In this document: one piece after another, positions 34,505-43,437 of the stretch | How the letters are laid out: every line of letters begins with the position of its first letter | How positions within the stretch are numbered: position 1 is the first letter of the stretch | Source: Pseudomonas trivialis | GTDB taxonomy: Bacteria > Pseudomonadota > Gammaproteobacteria > Pseudomonadales > Pseudomonadaceae | Length of the DNA: 64,000 nt | Assembly (NCBI RefSeq): GCF_001439805.1 | Contig: NZ_JYLK01000003.1 | Location: 1-64,000 of the forward strand | Direction of reading: 5' to 3' | The notes under the pieces: generated by a model | Told to the model about the DNA's origin: nothing | The model's database searches: none | The model's input: only the letters and a program-made list of their open reading frames with translations | Program-made: the position numbers and the translations under genes

Positions 34505-35038
34505 TCAATGAGTCGGTTCAAAACCGTGCTTGAGCCACCAGGCATTGGTTTGCTCGGCCAGTTCCTCGACGCTGTCTTCGCTGGCGTTGAGGGCCAGGGT
34601 CAGCGGTTCGCCCTTGGGCGATTCAAGGGTGGCGAACTGGCTGTCGATCAGGCTGGCCGGCATGAAATGGCCGGGGCGATGGGACACGCGGTCGGCGGCC
34701 ACGGCACGGGTCAGCTCCAAAAACACGAACCCCAAGCCAGGCGCGGCTTCGCGCAGGTGGTCGCGGTATTTCTTCTTGAGGGCCGAACAGGTGAGCACGG
34801 GATGCTCGCCGGCCTTGAGCGAACGGCGCAGTTCATCGCAGAGGATGTCGAGCCAGCCGGCGCGGTCGTCGTCGTTGAGGGGGTGGCCGGCGCTCATCTT
34901 TTCGATGTTCGCGGCAGGGTGAAAGCTGTCGCCTTCGATGGCGGTGGCGCCGTTCAGGCGGCACAGGGCCTCGCTGACGCTGGACTTGCCACAGCCGGAA
35001 ACACCCATGATGACCAGGGCGGTAACAGGTTGACTCAT
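34505..35038 (-). CDS. gntK: Gluconokinase
   Basis: A 177-residue P-loop kinase: Walker A in IMGVSGCGKSSVSEAL, EGDSFHPAANIEKMSAGHPL, NDDDRAGWL and CSALKKKYRD. It phosphorylates gluconate with ATP to 6-phosphogluconate, which enters the Entner-Doudoroff pathway (Edd, Eda). ATG has GAGGT upstream. First gene of the gntK-gntT unit, with an operator 19 bases before its start. Confidence 0.94.
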   Translation of the reverse strand: MSQPVTALVIMGVSGCGKSSVSEALCRLNGATAIEGDSFHPAANIEKMSAGHPLNDDDRAGWLDILCDELRRSLKAGEHPVLTCSALKKKYRDHLREAAPGLGFVFLELTRAVAADRVSHRPGHFMPASLIDSQFATLESPKGEPLTLALNASEDSVEELAEQTNAWWLKHGFEPTH

Positions 35039-35056
35039 GAAACACCTCAGGACGCA

Positions 35057-35068
35057 GATAGCGCTACC
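35057..35068. promoter_or_regulatory. GntR operator upstream of gntK
   Basis: GATAGCGCTACC differs from the perfect palindrome before gntT by one base (11 of 12). It lies 19 bases before the gntK start. Confidence 0.7.
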
Positions 35069-35222
35069 TTTGCACGCCGTAAGGTTAGTGCAAAAAACAG
35101 GCTTTTCCCGCGCCGTCTTGTCTTCTTTATATGGAGTGACGCGTGCATCCGTTCCAAATGGCTTGCTTCAAGCGCTGAACCGGGTCAGGCAACCCTGAGT
35201 TCTTCATTTGCAGCCCTTTGGA

Positions 35223-35234
35223 GACAGCGCTACC
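35223..35234. promoter_or_regulatory. GntR operator upstream of gntR
   Basis: GACAGCGCTACC keeps the AGCGCT core and lies 35 bases before the gntR start, consistent with autorepression. Confidence 0.65.
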
Positions 35235-35268
35235 TTAGTGCCTCGATTTTTGTTTGGCAAGCCGCCTG

Positions 35269-36297
35269 ATGACCTCCAAGAACGATAAGAACACGCGCAC
35301 CACGGGTCGCCCGACCCTCAACGAAGTCGCCCGTCTGGCCGGCGTCAGCCCGATCACCGCCTCGCGCGCCTTGCGCGGTATCAGCAGCGTGGCCACGGAA
35401 TTGGCCGAAAAGGTGCGGCAGGCCGCCGCCGAGCTCAACTATGTGGTCAACCCCGCCGCCCGCGCCCTGGCTTCGGCCCAGAGCCATTCGGTGGTGGTGC
35501 TGGTGCCGTCGTTGTCCAACCTTTTGTTTATCGAAACCCTCGAGGCCATCCACCAGGTGCTGCGGCCCAAGGGCTTCGAAGTGCTGATCGGCAACTCCCA
35601 CTATTCACGCGACGAAGAAGAAAACCTGCTGCGCAACTACATGGCCTACCAGCCACGCGGCCTGCTGCTGACGGGCTTTGATCGCACCGAAAGCGCACGA
35701 CGAATGGTCGAATCCAGCAACGTGCCCTGCGTGTACATGATGGACCTGGACCCCAACGCCGGGGTGAATTGCGTGGGGTTCTCGCAACTGGCGGCGGGCG
35801 AAACGGCCGCCGCGCATTTGCTGTCACGCGGGCGCAAACGCCTGGCCTATATCGGCGCGCAGTTGGACCAGCGCACCCTGCTGCGCGGCGAAGGTTTTCG
35901 CCGGGCGCTGCAACAGGCCGGCCTGTACGACCCGGCGCTGGAAATACTGACACCGCGCCCGTCTTCCGTGGGCCTGGGCGGCGAACTGTTCCTGCAGTTG
36001 CTGGCGGCGCACCCCGACGTGGACGCGGTGTTTTTCGGCAACGACGACCTGGCTCATGGCGCGCTGCTCGAAGCCATGCGCCACGGCATTCAGGTGCCGG
36101 AGCGAGTGGCGGTGCTGGGGTTCAACGACTTGCCGGCGTCTTCGTTCATGGTGCCGCGCCTGAGCAGCATCAGCACGCCCCGGGAGGCGATCGGCCGGCG
36201 AGCAGCGGAGCATTTGTTAACGATCATGGCGGGTAACCGGATCGCCAAACCGGTGGTCGATATGGGGTTTGAGCTGCAGGTGAGGGAGAGTACGTAG
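35269..36297 (+). CDS. gntR: LacI-family gluconate-operon repressor
   Basis: A 342-residue LacI-family regulator: helix-turn-helix and hinge PTLNEVARLAGVSPITASRA then LRGISSVATELAEKVRQAA, followed by the sugar-binding core (VVVLVPSLSNLLFIETLEAI, RGLLLTGFDRTESARRM, VAVLGFNDLPAS). It is divergent from gntK-gntT, and three related palindromes lie before gntT, gntK and itself. Gluconate or 6-phosphogluconate is the expected inducer. ATG 35269 is preferred to an upstream TTG. Confidence 0.92.
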   Translation: MTSKNDKNTRTTGRPTLNEVARLAGVSPITASRALRGISSVATELAEKVRQAAAELNYVVNPAARALASAQSHSVVVLVPSLSNLLFIETLEAIHQVLRPKGFEVLIGNSHYSRDEEENLLRNYMAYQPRGLLLTGFDRTESARRMVESSNVPCVYMMDLDPNAGVNCVGFSQLAAGETAAAHLLSRGRKRLAYIGAQLDQRTLLRGEGFRRALQQAGLYDPALEILTPRPSSVGLGGELFLQLLAAHPDVDAVFFGNDDLAHGALLEAMRHGIQVPERVAVLGFNDLPASSFMVPRLSSISTPREAIGRRAAEHLLTIMAGNRIAKPVVDMGFELQVREST

Positions 36298-36431
36298 GAG
36301 GCCTGTAGGAAGGGGCTGACATTGCGGTAAGCGCCTTGCTCCGTTGCCTACGCTTACGTCAGAATCCGCCGGCTTGTGCGCCAGGGTGGGTCTGTCTAAG
36401 GTTTGTCGGTCGCCGAATTTCTCGGTGATCG

Positions 36432-36580
36432 GGTTTAGTAGCCTGATTTCTGGTCACTCCTAGTGCATGAGCCCCATCTGTGTTTGATGGCGGTTGTGCG
36501 CAGGGCATCTTCGGGTGCGCCGGCTTTGAGTGTCCACCGGTCTACTAACCTGCGTACAGCTGCCACCCATTGTTTAGTAG
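36432..36580 (+). ncRNA. Leader RNA with two competing pairings upstream of the DUF6124-like gene
   Basis: In this 317-base gap, CTACTAACC (36542-36550) is complementary to two nearly identical sequences: GTTTAGTAG upstream (36433-36441) and GTTTAGTAG downstream (36572-36580), each giving a stem with at most one bulge. Only one can pair at a time. Between them lies a GCGCA/TGCGC hairpin (about 36498-36521). The layout suggests a switchable leader RNA. From memory, similar leaders precede other DUF6124/DUF3077 genes in pseudomonads; not verified here. Confidence 0.45.
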
Positions 36581-36614
36581 CGATACGGCGGCGGCTCATT
36601 TCCAGGATGCTCAA

Positions 36615-36854
36615 ATGATCAAAGAAATAGAAAAAACGCCAACCACCCTCTTCACCGTTCTACCTGGTACTCCCCTTGAATCCCTGCTGACCAACAGCTA
36701 CGAAACCGTATGCTCCGTCAGCACCCTGCTGCTCGACCTGTCCGACGACCTCACCGGCAAACACCGCGATGTAGCGCTTGCCATTCATCAATTAAGTGAG
36801 CTGAGCGTGTTGCTGGTGGGCCAAGCGATGGACCAACACACGCCACGCACTTGA
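36615..36854 (+). CDS. Small DUF6124-like protein, short form
   Basis: A 79-residue protein matching the C-terminal core of the Pseudomonas DUF6124 group: LFTVLPGTPLESLLTNSYET, VCSVSTLLLDLSDDL, RDVALAIHQLSELSVLLVGQ. Usual members carry about 40 further N-terminal residues, so this may be truncated. Function unknown; the family is found in many copies per genome. ATG 36615 has AGGA eight bases upstream. Confidence 0.6.
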   Translation: MIKEIEKTPTTLFTVLPGTPLESLLTNSYETVCSVSTLLLDLSDDLTGKHRDVALAIHQLSELSVLLVGQAMDQHTPRT

Positions 36855-36879
36855 AAGCCAATCCCAAAGCGGACTTGCT

Positions 36880-37018
36880 GTGGCGAGCGGGCTTGTTGTG
36901 GCGAGCGGGCTTGCCCCGCGTTGGGGTGCGAAGCGCCCCCAATCAAGGAGATCCCGGCGCGCAGAGCATGGTTTTTAGGCGGCTGCGCAGTCCAACGCGG
37001 GGCAAGCCCGCTCGCCAC
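36880..37018. repeat. Long REP-type intergenic element, copy 3 (inverted)
   Basis: Same family as 6261-6391 and 30330-30462 but in opposite orientation (TTGGGGTGCGAAGCGCCCCC precedes AATCAAGGAG). The left end is duplicated in tandem (GTGGCGAGCGGGCTTG at about 36880 and 36898). It separates the DUF6124-like gene from the GST gene. Confidence 0.85.
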
Positions 37019-37086
37019 ATATTACGGACTGTGCTCGCCTCGCATCCCCTGCTAGATTGACCATTCTCAATTGCCAGGGGCGCACC

Positions 37087-37719
37087 ATGGGACATTCACT
37101 GAAAATCTTGGGCCGCACTTCTTCCATCAATGTGCGAAAAGTTCTCTGGACGTGCCAGGAACTGGGCATCGACTACGTGCGTGAGGACTGGGGCATTGGC
37201 TTCAAGCCCACCCAGTCCGCTGAATTCCTCGCCCTCAACCCCAATGCGCAGATACCCGTGATGATCGACGACCACGGCGTGCTGTGGGAGTCCAACACCA
37301 TCTGCCGCTATCTCGTGGGCCTTTACCAGCGCCATGACCTGTTGCCCATCGAGCCCGCGCCGCGAGCCCGGGTGGAGCAATGGATCGACTGGCAAGCCGT
37401 CGAACTCAATCGCGCCTGGGGCGATGCCTTTACCGCGCTGGTGCGCAACAACCCGGAGGGTCTGGATGCCGCACAAATTGCCGCCGCCGTGCAGGTGTGG
37501 AACGACAGGATGGGCATTCTCGAACACCAGTTGGCGAGCACCGGTGCCTACGTGGCCGGCAATGAATTCACCCTCGCCGATATCCTGATTGGCCTGTCGG
37601 TCCACCGCTGGCAGATGACACCCATGCAGCGCCCGCACTGTCCCGCCGTCGCGGCTTACTACCAGCGGCTGGCCCAGCATGCAGGCTTCCATACCTTCGC
37701 CCTGGACGGCCATAACTGA
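37087..37719 (+). CDS. Glutathione S-transferase family protein
   Basis: A 210-residue GST: N-terminal thioredoxin-like domain (LKILGRTSSINVRKVLWTCQ, NPNAQIPVMIDDHGVLWESN, TICRYL) and helical C-terminal domain (NEFTLADILIGLSVHRW). The SINVRK segment holds the likely glutathione-activating Ser. It conjugates or reduces electrophiles; the substrate is unknown. ATG 37087 has AGGGG upstream and gives the normal N terminus. Confidence 0.9.
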   Translation: MGHSLKILGRTSSINVRKVLWTCQELGIDYVREDWGIGFKPTQSAEFLALNPNAQIPVMIDDHGVLWESNTICRYLVGLYQRHDLLPIEPAPRARVEQWIDWQAVELNRAWGDAFTALVRNNPEGLDAAQIAAAVQVWNDRMGILEHQLASTGAYVAGNEFTLADILIGLSVHRWQMTPMQRPHCPAVAAYYQRLAQHAGFHTFALDGHN

Positions 37720-37809
37720 AAAAAACAGGGCGACACGCGTTAAGTTGTAAGTAAACGTGTTTAGCTTGACGCTGAACGCCACTCCTTACCGCTCATCAAA
37801 GGGTCCCTC

Positions 37810-39225
37810 ATGACGACACTCACCGCCTCTGCCACGGATGGCATCGATCCGGTCCGAGCCGCCCATATCAGTGCGCGCATCGACCGCCTTCCTCCCGTCG
37901 CGACTATCTGGCGCCTGGTGGCGTTGCTGTCGATTGGCGGTTTTTTCGAGCTGTATGACCTGTTCCAGACCGCTTACATCAGCCCGGGGCTGATCAGCGC
38001 CGGACTGTTCCACATCGGCAGCGAAGGTGTGTTCGGTTTCTCCGACCAGGCCGCCTTCGCTGCGGCGACGTTTCTCGGCCTGTTCTTCGGCGCCAGCCTG
38101 CTCAGCCCCATCGCCGACCGTTTCGGGCGCCGCGCGATCTTTACCTTCGCGCTGGTGTGGTACACCGTTGCCACGGTGTTGATGGGCCTGCAGACCTCAG
38201 CCCTGGGCATCATCTGCATGCGCTTTCTGGTGGGCATTGGCCTGGGGATCGAGTTGGTGACCATCGACGCCTACCTCTCGGAGCTGGTGCCCAAGCGCAT
38301 GCGCAGCTCGGCGTTTGCCTTTGCGTTTTTCATCCAGTTCCTGTCGGTGCCGACCGTCGCGCTGATGTCGTGGTGGCTGGTGCCCCAGGCGCCGTTCGGC
38401 ATTGCCGGGTGGCGCTGGGTGGTGCTGAGCAGTGCGGTGTTTGCGCTGTTTATCTGGCAACTGCGCAAGCGCCTGCCGGAGTCGCCGCGCTGGCTGGCGC
38501 AGCGAGGTCGGTTCGACGAAGCCGGCGCCATCATGGACAACCTTGAAGCACGCTGCCGCAAGGATCACGGCAAACCCCTGGATGAACCGGAACCCGAGGC
38601 GATCAACGTGCAGGGCAATGGCCGGTTCGCCGATATCTGGCAACCGCCCTACCGCCGCCGCGCGCTGATGCTGATCGTGTTCCACGTATTCCAGGCCATC
38701 GGTTTCTTCGGCTTTGGCAATTGGCTGCCAGCGCTGCTGTCGGGCCAGGGCGTCAGCGTGACCCACAGTCTGTTGTATGCGTTCGTCATCACCCTCGCCT
38801 ACCCACTGGGGCCATTGCTGTTCGTAAAGGTGGCCAACCGCTTTGAAAACAAGTGGCAGATTGTTGGTTCGGCCATGGGCGCGATGATCTTCGGCAGCCT
38901 GTTCGCCCTGCAAACCACCGCTGTGGGCCTGATCTTCTGCGGCGTGATGATCACCTTCTGCAACGCCTGGCTGAGCTACAGCTACCACTCCTATCAGGCC
39001 GAACTGTTCCCGACCAATATTCGCGCGCGGGCGGTCGGCTTCTGCTACTCGTTCAGCCGCTTGTCGACGGTGTTCAGCAGCCTGTTGATCGGTTTTATCC
39101 TCGAACAGCTGGGCACTCCGGGGGTGTTGGCGTTTATCGCCAGCAGCATGCTGATCGTGATGATTACCATCAGTTGGTTCGGGCCGCGTACGCGCAACCT
39201 GGCACTGGAAAACATCGCCCATTGA
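37810..39225 (+). CDS. MFS transporter, sugar-porter-like
   Basis: A 471-residue major facilitator with twelve predicted membrane helices. Landmarks are GGFFELYDLFQTAYISPGLI in helix 1, SPIADRFGRRAIF in loop 2-3, GIGLGIELVTIDAYLSELVP in helix 4, RKRLPESPRWL, and FPTNIRARAVGFCYSFSR in loop 10-11. These fit the sugar-porter and organic-acid symporter branch. The substrate is not evident. It stands alone with its own start signal. Confidence 0.88.
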   Translation: MTTLTASATDGIDPVRAAHISARIDRLPPVATIWRLVALLSIGGFFELYDLFQTAYISPGLISAGLFHIGSEGVFGFSDQAAFAAATFLGLFFGASLLSPIADRFGRRAIFTFALVWYTVATVLMGLQTSALGIICMRFLVGIGLGIELVTIDAYLSELVPKRMRSSAFAFAFFIQFLSVPTVALMSWWLVPQAPFGIAGWRWVVLSSAVFALFIWQLRKRLPESPRWLAQRGRFDEAGAIMDNLEARCRKDHGKPLDEPEPEAINVQGNGRFADIWQPPYRRRALMLIVFHVFQAIGFFGFGNWLPALLSGQGVSVTHSLLYAFVITLAYPLGPLLFVKVANRFENKWQIVGSAMGAMIFGSLFALQTTAVGLIFCGVMITFCNAWLSYSYHSYQAELFPTNIRARAVGFCYSFSRLSTVFSSLLIGFILEQLGTPGVLAFIASSMLIVMITISWFGPRTRNLALENIAH

Positions 39226-39357
39226 CGGCAAGGGTTGGCCGTCGCCGGGCCATCGGTTGCCGCGACGGCGGCCCGCGGCCCAATAAAATGGGCACGGCGA
39301 GGACGGCACGCTATTTGCTCCGGTGTTGGCACAGAACATTTGCGCAGGTGACCGATC

Positions 39358-39816
39358 ATGCTGGTTAACAACAACACCCAAACCGTTTCGAACCTTCAAC
39401 AGGTCAATCGGCCCGACATGGACCCGGCCAATGCCGCCGCCAGCACCCTGTACAGCGGCGTGCTGGCGGCGACGCAGCCTGCCCTGACCCTGCCGGCCGC
39501 GCAGAAGGATCTGGACAAGGCAAGCGGGCGTATTGACGAGGCGTTTGCCAAGACCCGCGTGCAGCTTCAGGCTTCGGCGCCCGCCTCCGGCACGCGCGCG
39601 GAACTCACCGAGTACATGAGCAAATCCCCGGGCGAACGCATTCGTGAGCAACTGCTCAAGGAGCAGGGTTTGACCGAAGAGCAGGCGCAGGCGCTGCCGC
39701 AGGAAAAACAGGACGCGATTTCCAGGGAAGTGGCTGCACGGTTGAAGGAACAGCAGCAGGTGGCGTCGACCACCGCGCCGGCTGAGCCGGTAAAACAGGC
39801 GCTGGCGGCCCTCTAA
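39358..39816 (+). CDS. Unknown, coiled/helical 152-residue protein
   Basis: A 152-residue protein not matched to a known family. It is Ala/Gln-rich and predicted helical, with no signal peptide or membrane segment. The C-terminal half contains RIREQLLKEQGLTEEQAQAL and a long charged helix, the N-terminal half NNNTQTVSNLQQVN. ATG 39358 has AGGTGA upstream. The look is of a small cytoplasmic or exported helical protein; no function is assigned. Confidence 0.65.
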   Translation: MLVNNNTQTVSNLQQVNRPDMDPANAAASTLYSGVLAATQPALTLPAAQKDLDKASGRIDEAFAKTRVQLQASAPASGTRAELTEYMSKSPGERIREQLLKEQGLTEEQAQALPQEKQDAISREVAARLKEQQQVASTTAPAEPVKQALAAL

Positions 39817-39829
39817 CCAAGCATTCAAA

Positions 39830-39857
39830 TGTGGAAGGGGGCAAGCCCCTCCCACAT
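39830..39857. repeat. Single short REP hairpin between convergent genes
   Basis: TGTGGAAGGGGGCAAGCCCC plus CTCCCACA, with one mismatch in the outer stem. Confidence 0.75.
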
Positions 39858-39928
39858 TGGATTCTCTTTCACACAGTATCGCCTTTCACAGGGGATCCCC
39901 CTTTTACAGGGGTTTCAGGGTGGGTGAG

Positions 39929-41248
39929 TTACTGCAATTGCAACGTCGAGTTGAACTGACCGATCGCGTCCACCACGTGCCGTGAGCCTTCCTGGATTTC
40001 CAGGATCACCTGCCCCGCCTCATTGGCCAGCTCCACCCCGAGCCCTGTGCGGTTCAAGCTCGACTGCATGCTCGATACCGCGCTCGCCGACAGGTCGTGG
40101 TTCTTGCGCACCACCTCGACAATTTCCAGCGTCGCCTGGCTGGTGCGCGCGGCAAGGCTGCGCACTTCGTCGGCCACCACCGCAAAGCCGCGCCCATGCT
40201 CACCGGCGCGGGCGGCTTCGATGGCGGCGTTGAGCGCCAGCATGTTGGTTTGCTCGGCGATGCTGCGGATGGTCTGCACGATGGTGCCGATGATCTCCGA
40301 TTGCTTGTTCACCGCGTCGATGCTCACGGCGGCCTGGTTCAGGTCGTGGGAAATGTCTTCGATGATCTGCACCGTTTGCTGCACCACCTGCGAGCCCTTG
40401 CGCGCGCAGACGTCGTTTTGCACCGAGGTGGCGTGGGCCGAATCGGCAGCGGTGCGCAACGTGGTGACCTGGTCGGTGATGTCGCTGGCGAATTTCACCA
40501 CTTTGTACAGCCGACCGCTGGCGTCGAAGATCGGGTTGTAGGAAGCCTCCAGAAACAGCGTCTTGCCGTATTTGTTCTTGCGCTCAAAACGGTGCGAGTG
40601 GTATTCGCCACGGTTGAGCGCGGCCCAGAACGCCTTGTAGGCCGGCGACTCGACCTCCTCGCGGTGACAAAACAGGCTGTGGTGCTGGCCGACGATTTCA
40701 TCCAGCGAGTACTGCACCGTACGCAGGAAGTTGTCGTTGGCGTTGAGAATCTGCCCTTGGGGCGTGAACTCGATCACCGCCATGGACCGGCTGATCGCAT
40801 CGATCAGGCTCTGGTTTTCGTGTTCCCGGTGGACCCGCGCGGAAATATCGGACGCCACTTTGATCACGCTGAGCACCCGCTGCTCGTCGTCCAGCACCGG
40901 CATGTAGCTGGCCTCCAGCCAAACCTCCTCGCCGCGTTTATTCAGACGCATGAAGGTGCCGCTGATGGCTTTGCCCCGCGCCAGGTCACGCCAGAGCGTG
41001 GCGTAGTCCTCGGTGTGGGTGTAGGCCTCTTCGCAGAACAGCCGGTGATGTTTGCCGCGAATGTCTTCCACGCTGTAGCCCATGGCCGTGCAGAAGTTGT
41101 CGTTGGCATCGAGGATCACCCCCGCAGGGTCGAATTCGATCATGGCCATGGAGCAGCCGATGGCGGCGAGTTTGGCATTGGATTCGGTGAGGGCGCAGGA
41201 GAAACGCTGGATCTCGAGCAGGTCGGCTTTGTGGTGGAGGTTGAACAT
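39929..41248 (-). CDS. Second BdlA-like PAS-PAS chemoreceptor
   Basis: A 439-residue soluble receptor with the same layout and exactly the same length as the one at 13942-15261: two PAS domains with MAMIEF/MAVIEF, NANDNF, HHRLFC/HHSLFC and WLEASY segments, then a short methyl-accepting signalling domain ([20 protein letters not shown]). The repeated N-D-N-F and LFC residues suggest the same cofactor or ligand type. ATG 41248 is chosen for GGGAG eight bases upstream; the frame opens 20 codons earlier. It probably arose by an old duplication. Confidence 0.88.
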   Translation of the reverse strand: MFNLHHKADLLEIQRFSCALTESNAKLAAIGCSMAMIEFDPAGVILDANDNFCTAMGYSVEDIRGKHHRLFCEEAYTHTEDYATLWRDLARGKAISGTFMRLNKRGEEVWLEASYMPVLDDEQRVLSVIKVASDISARVHREHENQSLIDAISRSMAVIEFTPQGQILNANDNFLRTVQYSLDEIVGQHHSLFCHREEVESPAYKAFWAALNRGEYHSHRFERKNKYGKTLFLEASYNPIFDASGRLYKVVKFASDITDQVTTLRTAADSAHATSVQNDVCARKGSQVVQQTVQIIEDISHDLNQAAVSIDAVNKQSEIIGTIVQTIRSIAEQTNMLALNAAIEAARAGEHGRGFAVVADEVRSLAARTSQATLEIVEVVRKNHDLSASAVSSMQSSLNRTGLGVELANEAGQVILEIQEGSRHVVDAIGQFNSTLQLQ

Positions 41249-41348
41249 GGTCGGATCTCCCTGATTCCCGGCGCTGAGGGCGCATTCCATTCGAATGAGC
41301 ATAGCCACGACCAGGCGCTATGCAAGGCGACAGTGCCGGGACGAACGC

Positions 41349-42290
41349 TCAGGGCGCTTTGAAGACTGCTTGCTGAACATCGACCTTTTTCGGGATCAGG
41401 CGGTTGGCGAAAAACAGATCGGCGGTGCCTTGCTGAGTAGCGATGTCGGCGGCTGTCAGCGGGCGGAGCGGCGTGGGTGAGCGGTGCTCGAAGTAACGTT
41501 TCACCACGGCCGGCGGCAGGCCCAGGGTCTTGGCCATCAGCGCGATACTTTCCTGCGGCTGGTCCAGGGACAGGCGCTGCGCCTTGCCCAACGTCTGAAT
41601 GATCGTGGCGATGGCCTGCGGGTGCTGTCTGGCGAACCGGCTGCTGACCACGAAGAAGCTGCCCGCCGGGTTGAGCCCCTGCCCGTCGCCCAGCACTCGG
41701 GCAGAACCGTCGACCACGGCGGCCGAGTAATACGGGTCCCACACCACCCAGGCGTCCACCTTGCCGTGTTCAAATGCGGCACGGCCGTCGGACGGCGACA
41801 GGTACACCACGTTCACGTCCTGCCACTGCAACCCGGCACGCAGCAGGCTCTTGAGGAACAGGTTGTGAGCGCTGGAGCCCTTGAGCAAGGCGACACGTTT
41901 GCCCTTGAGCTCGGCCACGCTGTGCAGCGTGCTGGCCTTGGGCACCAGAATCGCTTCGGTCTTGCCGTCATTGGGCTCGACGGCGATGTATTGCAGGTCG
42001 ATGCCGGCGGCCTGGGCGAAGATCGGCGGGATGTCGCCGATATTGCCAATGTCCAGGCTACCGGCGTTGAGCGCTTCCATCAGCGGCGGGCCGCCGAGAA
42101 ATTCGACCCATTGCACTTGGGTGCCCGGCAGCGCCGCCTCGAAAAGCTTGTGCTCGCGGGCCAGCACCATGCTCACCGAGCCTTTCTGATAGCCCACACG
42201 CAAGGTTTCGGGGTCGTCAGCCAGTGCCGTTTGGGCCAGCAACGTCAGCGCCAGCAACGAGCCCGCCAGCAGGTAGTTTAGTGGTTTCAT
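41349..42290 (-). CDS. SsuA-like periplasmic substrate-binding protein
   Basis: A 313-residue exported binding protein of the aliphatic-sulfonate/nitrate/taurine group. A signal peptide ends near ALTLLAQTALA; LRVGYQKGSVSMVLAREHKL, ALNAGSLDIGNIGDIPPIFA, LVPKASTLHSV and VDAWVVWDPYYSA follow. It would present an organosulfonate or similar to an ABC importer. No permease or ATPase gene is adjacent, so it is an orphan. ATG 42290 has GAGG six bases upstream. Divergent from a GNAT gene. Confidence 0.87.
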   Translation of the reverse strand: MKPLNYLLAGSLLALTLLAQTALADDPETLRVGYQKGSVSMVLAREHKLFEAALPGTQVQWVEFLGGPPLMEALNAGSLDIGNIGDIPPIFAQAAGIDLQYIAVEPNDGKTEAILVPKASTLHSVAELKGKRVALLKGSSAHNLFLKSLLRAGLQWQDVNVVYLSPSDGRAAFEHGKVDAWVVWDPYYSAAVVDGSARVLGDGQGLNPAGSFFVVSSRFARQHPQAIATIIQTLGKAQRLSLDQPQESIALMAKTLGLPPAVVKRYFEHRSPTPLRPLTAADIATQQGTADLFFANRLIPKKVDVQQAVFKAP

Positions 42291-42459
42291 GGGTAACCTC
42301 TTGATGATCCATTGGTGCGATCCTAACAAGCAGGCTTATTCTTTAATAATATTTAAAACTCACCCTCATATGATCAAAAAGAATATAAACCTTGATGGAT
42401 TAACCCATGAACGAACGCGCTTATAATCCTCGCCCCCTGATCACGCGCACCTGAACACC

Positions 42460-42870
42460 ATGTCCGAAGTGTCCATCCAATTGCTGAGCGAACCGCTCTG
42501 GCCGCTGCTGAACAAGTTTTACCGCGCCCACGGTTCATCGATGAAAGCGCTCAAGGGCGGTCGGTTATGGGTGGCGCGTGACACCGGGATCGTCGCGGGG
42601 CTGTGCCTGACGCCGGTGGTGGGCGGGCACTGGCTGACGGGGCTGTTCGTCGACCCGGCGTATCGTGGGCAAAAACTGGCAACGCGGCTGGTTTTGCGAG
42701 CGGTGGAGCAGGTGGAAGGCACGGTGTGGCTGTTCTGTCACCCGGACCTGCAGGGTGTGTATGACCGGATGGGATTCACGCAGGAAACGCTGTTGCCGCA
42801 ATCGCTCAGCGAGCGGCTGGTGCGCTATAAACGCAACAAGCCGCTGATCGCAATGGGCTTAAAAAGCTGA
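42460..42870 (+). CDS. GNAT-family N-acetyltransferase
   Basis: A 136-residue small acetyltransferase: GIVAGLCLTPVVGGHWLTGL, FVDPAYRGQKLATRLV (the acetyl-CoA loop R-G-x-K-L/A), WLFCHPDLQGVYDRMGF. The acceptor is unknown. It is divergent from the binding-protein gene and convergent with def. Confidence 0.85.
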   Translation: MSEVSIQLLSEPLWPLLNKFYRAHGSSMKALKGGRLWVARDTGIVAGLCLTPVVGGHWLTGLFVDPAYRGQKLATRLVLRAVEQVEGTVWLFCHPDLQGVYDRMGFTQETLLPQSLSERLVRYKRNKPLIAMGLKS

Positions 42871-42897
42871 AATGCAGACCAATGTGGTGTCAGAGGG

Positions 42898-43437
42898 TTA
42901 CTCTTCTACCGCCGGCTCCAGCTCAGGGAACAGCACGTCGGTAAACCCGAATTTGCTGAAGTCGGTAATCCGCGACGGGTACAGCCGGCCGATCAGGTGG
43001 TCGCACTCATGCTGCACCACCCGCGCGTGGAAGCCGTCGGCGAAACGCACAATCGGTTCGCCCTTGGGGTCGAAACCTTCGTAGCGAATCTGCTGGTAGC
43101 GGTTGACCGCCCCGCGCAGGCCGGGCACCGACAGGCAGCCTTCGTAGTCCTCTTCCAGCACCGGGCTGAGCGGCGTGATCAGCGGGTTGATCAGGATGGT
43201 CTGCGGCACCGGCGGCGCGTCCGGGTAGCGTTCGCTGGCCTCGAAACCGAAAATCACCAGTTGCAGGTCGACGCCTATCTGCGGCGCGGCCAGGCCGACA
43301 CCGCCGACGTGTTCCATGGTCTGGAACATGTCATCGATCAATTGCCACAGCTCGGGGCTGTCGAACATTTCCGGCGGTACGGGCGCGGCGATGCGCAGCA
43401 GGCGCTCGTCGCCCATTTTCAGGATGTCACGGATCAT
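42898..43437 (-). CDS. def: Peptide deformylase
   Basis: A 179-residue metalloenzyme with all three deformylase motifs: [18 protein letters not shown] (metal Cys) and HECDHLIG (two metal His and catalytic Glu). It removes the formyl group from new proteins. It is longer than the usual housekeeping Def by some acidic C-terminal residues ([11 protein letters not shown]) and is not beside fmt, so it is probably a second, paralogous deformylase. Its ATG overlaps the stop of the upstream BrkB-family gene by four bases. Confidence 0.92.
   Translation of the reverse strand: MIRDILKMGDERLLRIAAPVPPEMFDSPELWQLIDDMFQTMEHVGGVGLAAPQIGVDLQLVIFGFEASERYPDAPPVPQTILINPLITPLSPVLEEDYEGCLSVPGLRGAVNRYQQIRYEGFDPKGEPIVRFADGFHARVVQHECDHLIGRLYPSRITDFSKFGFTDVLFPELEPAVEE

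Noticed and set aside
32963..35269. A 768-codon open frame on the plus strand
   Set aside because: It runs antisense to gntT and gntK, which have clear families. Its product is a His/Arg/Gln-rich string typical of the reverse strand of high-GC genes.
38197..39855. A 552-codon minus-strand frame
   Set aside because: Antisense to the MFS gene and the helical protein gene; no domain and low-complexity Arg/His/Gln composition.
40097..41362. A 421-codon plus-strand frame
   Set aside because: Antisense to the second BdlA-like receptor.
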